Source of the DNA: Rugalucina vietnamica
Lineage: Eukaryota > Mollusca > Bivalvia > Lucinida > Lucinidae
Assembly: GCA_964017185.1 (NCBI GenBank)
Contig: OZ024874.1
Location: forward strand, 21,560,457-21,624,456
Direction of reading: 5' to 3'
Length of the DNA: 64,000 nucleotides
Position numbers and translations under genes: made by a program. The notes beneath the pieces are model-generated. The model made no database searches and was not told where the DNA came from. It worked only from the letters and a program-made list of their open reading frames with translations. Position 1 is the stretch's first letter; every line of letters begins with the position of its first letter. Positions 48,201-60,200 of this stretch are shown here, one piece after another.

Positions 48201-51200
48201 TACAAATAATAAGAAGAATAAACATTTTCTACAGAAGTTCACACATTAATTAAACAAAGTACAAGCTAATCTTCTATGAGGGACTCGTGCATTTCTGGTA
48301 TAAAACTTTTTCAAGATTTAAAAAAATTATTCTGATTTTTAAATTGTTTATAGGATTATCAAGACCTAAAGAATCCTTTCCTTGAATTATTTGAATTTAT
48401 TTCATTTGCATGTTTTGGATCAAATACTTTATAGTTTGTCCACTGTGTTTGAAATTTTTATTGATTACAGTATTAGTTTTTGGTAATTTCAGTGGGGCTA
48501 AGAAAGAACTAAATCCAGGAGAAGGTGAAGTAAAGTACTTAGTGCCAATATCTGAATCTGAAGAAGGTCAAGGGGACAATGCAGACAAAAAAACGGATGA
48601 GGAAAATGTACAGAAAGTAGAGGGTCTCGAAGGGCAGGAAGGTCAAGAAGAGGTCAAAGGTGAAGAAGCTGAGAAAACTGGGTCACCTAGACAAGATAAA
48701 AGGTCAAGGTCACCTGCTGAAAGAGATGACAAAAGGAAGCGGTCAAGGTCAAGGGACAAAAGGCGAAGTAGATCAAGATCACCACGAGATAGGCGGAGAA
48801 GTAGGTCAAGATCGAGAGACCGGAGGAGGGACAGAGATAGAAGGGATGGGGATAGAGATAGGAGAGACACTGATAGGGATAGGCGAGATAGGAGAGAGTC
48901 TGACAGAGATAGGAGGGAATCAGAAAGAGACAGGAGAGATGATAGAAGGCCAAGGTCAAGGTAACATGTCAAAGAGGCAATTTGAAAATATATTAAATGT
49001 CAAGGTGAAAATGTAAATTTGAGGTGCAAAAATTTAATGTTTGTTATGACTTTGGTTTTGGTTCTTTCATTTTGACTTGAAAATAATCTGAAAGTCTAAA
49101 ACATTTTTGAGCGTCTGAATGAATTTGTGATATTTATGTCTGCTTTTGTTTATAGCTGTATTAATCATAGTATTGCCAAATATAATCTGAAATTACTGAA
49201 TTGTAAAAAAAAATATTTCTTAGCTTTATGAGATGGTTTCAAAGATTGCTATATTGCTATTTATTTAATTAATCATAAGTGATATTCTACATGTATGTAG
49301 GTCAAGATCACCAAGAAGAAGAAGGTCACCACCTAGAAGGTCACCACCAAGGCGGAGGTCAAGGTCACGAGACAGATATAGGTCACCAGGCAGGACGAGA
49401 CCTCAGAGGAGTCCCTCTCCAAGACGTGGCTACTCTCCACCCAGGAGGAGGCGTTCCCCCTCCCCAAGACCTAGGTCCCCCAGAGCCAGGAGGTTTGAAG
49501 AGGGTGGAAGATGGCAAAGTCCCAGTCCTCCTAGAAAACAGAGGTGAGTACATAAGTGAATTACTTCGTGCTTCATTTCACATAAAACAGACAGTGGCAC
49601 CTGTGTTTTATTTTTATCTTAATTATGAATGTATACACAGGTATGCTACAGGTTTTGTCCATAAGTGAAGTCTGAAGACTAGGTCCCTTAGCACATTGTG
49701 CAAAGATTAGTCTCCAGCCTTGTCACATTATGTCCCTGTCAATAGTATGTCATGCAAAATTGCCATGGGATGTTGGTTTATAGTATCATCCAAAGGACTG
49801 TTTACAAGGTGAGTGGCTTAACCACTGCTCCACAGAGGCGTGTACAATAATTTAACCATATCTTTGTCCTATGTTACAGAGCCCCTCCCCCTGGATCCTC
49901 GAGTGATAGTGACTCGGACAGCTCAGACTCATCTTCATCTTCAGGAGGCCAGAAGAAGGGTAAAAAGGTAAGATTAATAAAAAGGTGGGGGAAAATGGTA
50001 AGATTACATGTTGGGAAACAATAGGAAAAGTTCTATGATGAATTATTTACAAGTCTTATAAGACTTGCAGGGTATTGAATGCTTGAGCAGAGATGCCTTT
50101 TCCATAATTTTACCCCAACCACTCTATGCAGCTTCAGAAAAGGCTGTGAAATTCACAGGCATACTGTCTGTCTAGACAGGACCACCAACCACCAGTCTAT
50201 ATTTGTGTTTTCTCGAAAAGAAATGTACATTTCCATTCATGTAAACTGAGGGAGGCTTGTACATTTCTGGAAAGTTCAAAATAGCATCATTATGCGTCTG
50301 TCATGTGGTAAGAATGACAGATTCAGCTGTAGTTGTATTGTTTCAAAGCCCTGCAGTGAACTTAAACTAAAGAAAATGAGATTGAAATAAGTTATAACCA
50401 GAGCTGAAATGAGTGCCGATAATGTTTGTATCAAGCCATGTTTTTGTTTCAGGTGTTAACTCTGAATTTACATAGATGTGATTTCTTGTTTCAAGATAAA
50501 ATGTAAGACATATTTTATAATATTGTGAAGGCGTAGTGATGGCAGTTGTTTTGCAGACTGCTTTCGTTGATTGACCGCTAAGAAGTATTTTGTGATAATT
50601 CAAATATCATTTTCGAAAACACGAGACAAATTCAGGCTGCAGATTGGAAAGAATTTCCTTTTTGGGGGTACTACTCACAGTATATGTACATGTATGTGAA
50701 GAACAAAAAGTAGCATGAAGTTATCACAAAATACCTTCTTATATTGGTCGAATTTAAACTATACAAGTGCAACAGTGTGTGGACAAAAAGTTACAATTTA
50801 GATGGTAATCAGCCTCTCTTTGGCTCCATATGATAACTCTACACTTATTTATGAAGCATCTACTCGGGTATCATTGGCCATTCACCAAAGATCACTTTCC
50901 TTATGTTGGGGCTGCATTTTAGCTGCTTCATCGGAAAGCCTCTTGGCGCAGAAAAGCTGTTCTATTATCTATTTTCACATAGAATACTTAAAGCCTCTGG
51001 CATCCTTTATGGCTATAGAGCCAGCTTAATGTCCTACAGGGCAGTCCCTTTATAACATTATTCTAAGACTTTTCTTCTTATAAGTTAATGACCTTATAAA
51101 TATTTTCTTTCATATCTAAACACAAGGGAAATACTGTAAATTTGGAAATATTTGCGAGAACTTAATTTTCGCTAATATTCGCAAATTTGTTGCCTCGCGA

Positions 51201-54200
51201 AAATAAAGTTCTCGCTAATAAAGAATTACTATAAGCTTTATAGACTGCACGAGTACTCGCTCGCGAATTCAAGGACTCGCTTATAATTCGGAAATCGAAA
51301 ATTCGCAAAATAAAAGTATCACAAAAATTTCCAAATTTACAGTATATATACAGTAGCAAAAAACAGCCTTGTTATAAGCAAAACTGTCTTAAAGTGGACA
51401 AAAAGTGTTGTAAAGGGACTTAAGTGTATTTGGTCTCGAAACTCCAGAAAAGAGTTTGCCCTGACTAATTGAACAAAAACTAGACTTCAGGTCCACACAC
51501 ACAAAAAAAGTTCCTTTGCCAAAGATCACACAGTATGCATTTTGCATCTTCAATTTACCTGGGATTATAGAGGTTTATCTTTTTTATTTAAGTCCTCAAT
51601 TTCAACACAAACGTAAATTCTCTAACACTTGTGATTGCATGCCCTGTGATCTCCGACAAAGAGGTCTTGTTAGTGTGAACCTAGATGTATGCATAGCAGG
51701 CTAGATGTTTTGTATGTTACAGAGACAAGATAGTGATGCCGTTCCAGAGAAGAAGGGAGTACAGCAGCGTCGTCACTATAGGTCTCAGCAAGAAGACACT
51801 GAAGACAGTGATAGTTCGAGTTCCTCCTCGTCTTCTTCTGATGACGACGAGCCACAACCACCACCACGTGAGTAGCATAACATTTACAGCCTTTACAATC
51901 TTTGTAACTAGCACACCACAATCTATTTTCAACAAGTTGATGTATATCTTTATCCAAAATCAGTCTTAAATTGGTATTTGGGATCCAACATGTATCTGTG
52001 GTGTATATAAAACCATGTTTTAATGAACCATATTATTTTATTAAAAGAAAGATTGTGTTCTCAATGTTGGATAGAAGTCACATAAAATTGAGTCAGCGTC
52101 CCGACATGACCAAATCTGTTTACTGGGACATAAAACAACAAATTAATCCATATATGACGACCGGCGTCGGTAGCTCAGTAGGTAGAGTGTCCACTCCGAG
52201 ATCGGGAGGTACCGGGTTCGATCACGGGCCGCGACATACCAAAGTCGTTAACAATGGTACTAGTTGCTCCCCGCTTGGCACTCGGATTTTCGGGGTAGGG
52301 CTAGGACTGGTCGCTCCGGTGTCAGTATAATGTGACTGGAGGTGGTATCAGATCAAAGTGTCTGGGATCTGATACCACAATGAGGCAGCACTATAAAAGT
52401 GAGCATTGAGCTCCCTGTCACAACCAGACACCGTCGTGATATGACAGTTGATGTTGAAAGCGACGTTAAACCCGAACAAACAAACAAACAAACATGTATG
52501 ACAAATGGATTCTCGCATCATTATCAATTGGGTGAGTCCACTTTCATTGCTTGGACGTTAAGTCAAAATTATTTCCCTCTGTTAATCTAGGCAGAGGAGA
52601 CAGAAGGGAACTGGAGAGAAGACGTCAGTCCCCACCTCGGGAGAGGGACATGAGACGGCGGGACCCCAGGGATTACAGGGAGGCTGAAATGAGGGATAGA
52701 GGGAGAGACAGATTTGAGGGCAGGATGGCACAGGATAGCTACGAATTCAGGTACACTTTTGTTACTTCATAATGCTGTAGAAGTTGTGAACCAGAGATCA
52801 CAACTTTAAGCTCAGGCTTCTCCAGTCTTTAGAATAAGACTTTAATCAATGATCCAATATCCATATGATCTTCCATTCAGCATCTGATAAAAGACATAGC
52901 ATTTGTTAGCTCGCCTGCACGAAGTGCATAGAGCTATTGTAGTCACCTCGGTCGTTTACGTGTACGTTTACGTCCGCGTCCGCGTCACACTTTCCGTTAA
53001 AGTTTTTAGCTCACCTGAGCCGTCAGGCTCACAAGGTGAGCTTATAGTATACCCATGCTCCGTCGTCTGTCCGTCCGTCCGTCGTCCGTCCGTCCGTCGT
53101 CCACCATTTTCAAAGATATTCTTCTCTGAAACAGCTTGGCCAATCAAAGCCAAATTTTACATGAAGCATCTATGGGAAGGGGGAACCAATGTGTATATAA
53201 ATAATCCAGGTCACATGACCAAGATGGCCGCCATGCCCATATATGGTAAAAACCCTTCAAAAATCATCTTCTCCGGAACCACTGGACCGATTTCAACCAA
53301 ACTTGGCATGAAGCATCGATGACTCAAGTACTACAATGTGTATATAAATCATGACCTTGCGGTGACCTTGACCTATTTTACGGCAAGGTCAACATAGGTC
53401 GCCTTTGCATTTGAATGGGAAAAATTGTTAAATTGTCATTTAAAGGAATAATCTTGCAGAAAATGAGCAGTAGGACTGAATATTAATGATTCTGAAAAAA
53501 ATTGGGCACCAGGGGCTCATCCGCCCCCACCCCGGGGCAATATACATGTATATTATCATAATATTCAAACATCTTCTTCTCTGAAACCGCTTGGCCAATC
53601 AAAGCCAAATTTTACATGAAGCATCTATGGGAAGGGGGAACCAATGTGTATATAAATAATCCAGGTCACATGACCAAGATGGCCGCCATGCCCATATATG
53701 GTAAAAACCCTTCAAAAACTCTCTTCTCCGGAACCACTGGACCGATTTCAATGAAACTTGGCATGAAGCATAGATGACTTAAGTACTACAACGTATATGT
53801 AAATCATGACCTTGTGATGACCTTGACCTTTTTTACGGCAAGGTCAACATAGGTCGCCAATGCATTTTAATAGGGAAAACTTTTAAAATGTCATTTAAAG
53901 TGAAAGTCTTGCAGGAAATGGGCAGTAGGACTGAACATTAATGATTCTGAAAAAAAATGGACCCCAGGGGCTCATCTGCCCCCACCCCGGGGCAATATAC
54001 ATGTATATTACCATAATATTCAAACATCTTCTCCTCTGAAACCGCTTGGCGAATCAAAGCCAAATTTTATGTGAAGCATCTATGGAATGGGGGAATTAAT
54101 GTATATATAAATTATCTAGTTCACGTGACCAAGATGGCTGCCATGCCCATATAAGGTAAAAACCCTTCAAAAATCTTCTCCGAATCTGGTGGATCGATTT

Positions 54201-57200
54201 CAAAGAAACTTGGCAGGAAGCACCAATGGCTGAAGTACTACAATGTGTATATAAATCATGACCCTGTGGTGACCTTGACGTATTTTAGGACAAGGTCAAC
54301 ATAGGTCGCCAATGCATTGGAATGGGGAAAACTTTTAAAAAGTCATTTGAGGTGAAAATCTTGCAGGAAATGGGTAGTAGGACTAAATATTAATGATTCT
54401 GAAAAAAAATAATGGACCTAAGGACTCATATGCCCACACCCCGGGGCAATATACATGTATATTACCATAATATTCAAACATCTTCTCCTCTAAAACCACT
54501 TGGCCAACTGAAGCCAAATTTTATGTGAAGCATCTATAGGATAAGGGAACCAATGTGTATATTAATAATCTAGGTCACATGACCAAGATGGCCGCCATGC
54601 CCATATATGGTAAAAACCCTTCAAATATCTTCTTCTCTGAAACCAATAGATTGACTTCAATGAAACTTGGCGTGAGGCATCCATGGCTATAGTACTACAA
54701 TGTATATATAAATCATGATCCTGTGATGACCTTGACCAAGTTTATGGCAAGGTCAACATGGGTTGCCCATGCATTTGGATGGGAAAACCTGTTAAAATTT
54801 CATTTGAAGGGAAAAGCCAGCAAGAAATTGGCAAATGGACAGAATATTGATTATTCTGAAAAAAGAAAATGGCCCAAGGGCTTCATCTGCCCCTGCACTG
54901 GGGTTAAATACCATAATATTCAAACGTTTATTGGTATATGCAGCAGACTCAGGTGAGCGTTTACAGGACCATTGGTCCTCTGGTTAAAATTGTTATATCT
55001 TGATAGTCACTGACCAGAAATCATTCATATTTGGAACATTGCTACATATGAGGGTCCTCTGTGATTTAGTGTGAAGGGACCCGTGGGGTCATGCCTGGGG
55101 GCGGGGCTAGAGGTCAATATCTATAACACCTTTGTACAATGCTTAGATGCTGTGTTAGTTTCTCATCAACTGTAAAGCCTAGAACTGTCAAACCTTACAT
55201 AAGGCTTCTCCTCGATGTCCCGACTCGGCACCCACATTGACCTACTGTCCTTGACCTATATTTCATGCTCCAGTGACTTTGTCATTTTTTAAGCCAACCC
55301 TAAATATCTCATCTACTATAAAGCCTACAACCATTAAACCTTGCATATGGCTTCTCGATGTCCCGACTTTGCACCCACATTGATCTAGTGACCTTGACCT
55401 ATATTTCATGCTCCAGTGACTTTGTCATTTTTTAAGCCAACCCTTAATATCTCATCAACTATAAAGCCTACAACCATCAAACCTTGCATATGGCTTCTCC
55501 TCGATGTCCTGACTCGGCACCCATATTGACCTACTGACCTTGACCTATATTTTGTGCTCTAGTGACTTTTTCATTAAAGTTTTTAGAAGTCTATATCTCT
55601 TGAACATGTTGATGGATCAAGTTGATACTTAGCATGTTGGTAGATATTGGTCTGAAGTTTTATGCTGTACCATCATGACCCACCCTGAGTGACCTTGAGG
55701 TCAAGGTGACAGACTTAGAATTATTAGCTCACCTGAGCCGTCAGGCTCACAAGGTGAGCTTATAGTATACCCATGCTCCGTCGTCCGTCCGTCGTCCGTC
55801 GTCCACCATTTTCAAAGATCTTCTTCTCTGAAACAGCTTGGCCAATCAAAGCCAAATTTTACATGAAGCATCTATGGGAAGGGGGAACCAATGTGTATAT
55901 AAATAATCCAGGTCACATGACCAAGATGGCCGCCATGCCCATATATGGTAAAAACCCTTAAAAAATCTTCTTCTCCGGAACCACTGGACCGATTTCAACC
56001 AAACTTGGCATGAAGCATCGATGACTCAAGTACTACAATGTGTATATAAATCATGACCTTGCGGTGACCTTGACCTATTTTACGGCAAGGTCAACATAGG
56101 TCGCCTTTGCATTTGAATGGGAAAAATTGTTAAATTGTCATTTAAAGGAAAAATCTTGCAGAAAATGAGCAGTAGGACTGAATATTAATGATTCTGAAAA
56201 AAATTGGGCACCAGGGGCACATCCGCCCCCACCCCGGGGCAATATACATGTATATTATCATAATATTCAAACATCTTCTTCTCTGAAACCGCTTGGCCAA
56301 TCAAAGCCAAATTTTACATGAAGCATCTATGGGAAGGGGGAACCAATGTGTATATAAATAATCCAGGTCACATGACCAAGATGGCCGCCATGCCCATATA
56401 TGGTAAAAACCCTTCAAAAATCTTCTTCTCCAGAACCGGTTGACCGATTTCAACGAAACTTGGCACGAAGCATTGATGGCTCAAGTACTACAATGTGTAT
56501 ATAAATCATGACCCTCTGATGACCTTGACCTATTTTACGGGAAGGTCAACATAGGTCACCAATGCATTTGAATGGGGAAAACTTTTAAAATGTCATTTAA
56601 AGTGAAAGTCTTGCAGGAAATGGGCAGTAGGACTGGATATTAATGATTCTGAAAAAAATTGGACCCCAGGGGCTCATGTGCCCCCACCCCGGGGCAATAT
56701 ACATGTATATTTCCATAATATTCAAACGTCTTCTCCTCTGAAACCGCTTGGCCAAACAAAGCCAAATTTTATGTGAAGCATCTATAGAATAGGGGAATCA
56801 ATGTGTATATAAATAATCTAGGTCACATGACCAAGATGGCCGCCATGCCCATATATGGTAAAAACCCATCAAAAATCATCTCCTCTGAAACCAATAGACT
56901 GATTTCAAGTAAACTTGGCGTGAGGCATCGATGGCTAAAGTACTCCAATGTATATATAAATCATGACCCTGTGATGACCTTGACCAAGTTTATGGCAAGG
57001 TCAACATGGGTTTCCTATGCATCTGAATTGGGAAAACTGTTAAAATGTCATTTGAAGGAAAAAGCCAACAGGAAATTGGCAAATGGACAGAACATTGAAG
57101 ATTCTGAAAAAAGAAAATGGCCCAAGGGCTTCATCTGCCCCTGCACTGGAGTTAAATACCATAATATTCAAACATGTTTATTGGTATATGCAGCTGATCT

Positions 57201-60200
57201 CAGGTGAGCGTTTACAGGACCATTGGTCCTCTGGTTTTGTTAAAGTTTTCGGTTATAGTTTTTAGAAGTCTATATCTCTTGAACATGTAGATCATGATGG
57301 ATCAAGTTGATACTTTGCGTGTTGGTAGATATTGGTCTGAAGTTTTATGCTGTACCATTATGACCCACCCTGGGTGAACTTGAGGTCAAGGTCATGGCCT
57401 TAGAAATTTTTGGTTAAAGTTTTGGGTTAAAGATTTTTGAAGTCTGTATATCTCTATGTTGATGCATCAAGTTGAAACTGCATGTTTGTGGATATTGGTC
57501 TGAAATTGTATGCTGTACCATCACAACCCACCTGAGCGACCTTGAAGTCAAGGTCATGGGTCATAGATTTTGATAAGTTTAGTGACAAAGCACAAGTCAG
57601 GCGAGCTATGCTGTCCTGCGACAGCTCTTATTTGGTTAAAGCACATTTTTATTTCAAAATTCTTCGCACAACATTTACAATGCTTATTAAGAACACATTT
57701 GAAATAGGGTAGGAACAAAAGCAGAATTTTATTATTTTAGCAATTACCTATTAGTATCTACATGGCCAATAGTAAGATAAAGATTTCACTTGAGCTTGCC
57801 ATTTTAAAGGTCATTTAGTTTGAAACTCACTCAAATCGGCAGATCAATAATACAGTTAATCCAGATGTCTTTGTGGACAACATGAAAAGAAACTCAGATC
57901 TTCAGAAGACATGCTCAAACAGCAAGCTCGAGGGAAAGGGACTGTATTCTGATCTTTGTTTTATTCACTGTAGACAATCCCCACCTAGGGACAGATACGA
58001 CCAGCGGGGAAGAGACTATGGAGATTACCAGAGACAATCTTATAGGTAGGGAGTCTGTCAAACAATTGAAGATAGGAGAACAAACAATCAGAAACACCCA
58101 GCAATTGACAAAATTGGATCTATCATGCATACCAGCTCTTTCTAGTAAAATGGTGTTCTTGATACTGGCAATCAATTGTACATACAATAGAAACATGCTC
58201 AGCATTGTATACATTATTACGTCTGTGTACAGTAGACGCAGCTCATTTAGCTCTTAGGCAGTGCCCAGCAGAACTGCACCAAGAAATTATTTGAAGGCGC
58301 ACTTGCATGATTGTATGTAGAAATTTGATTAAGTTAATTTGTATTAGCTCACATTCCCTGTATTTCTGGATATCACTTGTCTTTCTTTTTGACAGAAGTC
58401 CACCAAGAAAGAGGTCACTTGAAGAGGAGCCTCCACGGCGCAGATTTGAAGAAGACCCATCTAGAAGGAGAAACGAAGAGGAACCATCAAGAAGAAGATA
58501 TGAAGAGGAGCCTCAGAGAAGAAGAGAGAAAAGACGCTCTCCATCACCAAGAAGAAGAGAGGATGAATATGCCATGAGGCAGGATAGGTATAGGGGACAA
58601 GAACAGTCCCCACCGCCTAGACGTAGAGGGGATTCACCCTCCCCTGTGAAACAAAGGAGAGCAGCATCTCCAGTGGAGCGACGCCGTCGGAGGGAAAGCT
58701 CATCAGGTGAAGAGGCCCAACCTCGGAGACGACAGCCGGAGGAAGAAGTCAGAAGGCGGAAGAAGCAAAAACAGGAAGAAGAGCCAGATTCAAGCTCCTC
58801 TTCAGAAGAGGATGACTCTTCACCAGAGAGACCACCTGTATCGAAATCCAAGAGGAGGGCTCCACCATCAGGAAGTCAGGAAAGATACAGTGTTAAGAAA
58901 AGAGGTTCCACTTCAGCTAGTCCCGAGAGGAGAATGAGGGATGATAGGGGTGAAATGCAAGGAAGGGAGCGGCCGCGAGGGAATGAAAGTTCGGATGATG
59001 AAAGACAAGCTCCTCCAAGGCAGCGAGTAAGGGAGTCGGGCTCACCAGATGTAAGATATAGAAGAGAAGAAGTAGAACCTAGTCGCTCATCCAGACAAAG
59101 ATCACCAGTAGATGAATACCGCCATAAAAGCTCAAGTCGACAAAGAGACTATTCCCCAGTGCCAAACATGCCCCGGTCATCCCGCGATCAACATTCCAGA
59201 TCTCATTCACCCCAGAGGCTTGTCAAGGTCAAACACAGTGCTTCACGCTCACCATATCATAGACCACAAAATGGCAGAGATAGCCGATCGTCATCTAGAG
59301 AAAACCTCCCGGAGATGGGGAAACGAAAACAGAGGAGTTCCAGTAGTACGGAACGGCAAATCTTGAAAAAATCCAGGTCATTCTCAAGAAGTCCAGGTCG
59401 TATGGAGGAAGATGGTTATAGGAGGGTGGTGGTACGTAGAGACGGGGAAAAGAGAAAGATGATGTCTAGTCCAGATGAGAGAGGGGAGGCCCAAGAGAGG
59501 GAAATGAGACAAGAAGGAGGCCAGTCGGAGGTAAGAAGATTGTCTAATTTACTCTTTTTAAGTTGAAAATTAAAAAATTATCGATAATTTGTGAAGGTCT
59601 AGTCATTATAAGTGCTAATAAACCATCATGACGGTTCCTTATTAGCTCACCTGAGCCTAAGGCTCACAGGTGAGCTTATAGGATAGGCAGGCATCCGTCG
59701 TCGTCGTCCGTCGTCCGTCCACAATTTCAAAGAAGAATATTTCTGAAGCTAGTAGGCCGATCTTGATCAAATTTAATGTGAACCATAATTGGGTTGGGGG
59801 ATTGATGGCATTAGGTTTTGGAGCAGATTGTATCAAAATTGTGGTTTCCATGGCAACAGATAGGTCCCATAGACTTACAATGGGAAAAGCTAAAAAAATC
59901 TTCTTCTCTGAAACCACTAGGCCCACAGCTTTGATATTTGGTGTGTAGCAATGGCTAATGGTCCTCTACATAAATTGTGCCATTCATGCCCCTGGGGTCA
60001 AATTTGGCCACGCCCCGGGGGGTCGATAGTCTCCATAGACTTACTATGGGAAAAAAATAAAAAAATCTTCTTCTCTGAAACCACAGGGCCCACAGCTTTG
60101 ATATTTGGAATGTGGCAATGGCTAATGGTCCTCTACATAAATTGTGCCAGCCATGCCCCTGGGGTCAAATTTGGCCACGCCCCGGGGGTCGATAGTCTGC

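Larger units (their letters stand above)
52904..57640 (+). mobile_element. F: tandem-repeat element in SRRM1 intron 11, hosting two D elements
   Basis: It starts TAGCTCGCCTGCACGAAGTG followed by TTTACGT/CCGCGT short repeats, and ends GGCGAGCTATGCTGTCCTGC, GACAGCTC. Its own core, seen between the inserts, has three units of about 137 bp (55160-55570, ATATCTCATC, CTTGACCTATATTTCATGC) and TATATCTCTTGAACATG units (55585-55720, 57260-57560). Confidence 0.7.

Noticed and set aside
48643-49016. ORFs on both strands over SRRM1 exons 7 and 8, including 49279-49668
   Set aside because: Shadows of a purine-rich RS-coding exon; splice phase fixes a single correct frame.
52150-52230. Functional tRNA gene
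   Set aside because: A and B boxes are present, but the acceptor and anticodon stems do not pair well and the unit continues into a SINE body with a (CAAA)n tail.
52903-57265. Several short ORFs with KIFFSETAWPIKAKFYM-type peptides
   Set aside because: They recur in each tandem unit of D elements and simply follow the DNA repeat; no family function and no constraint visible.
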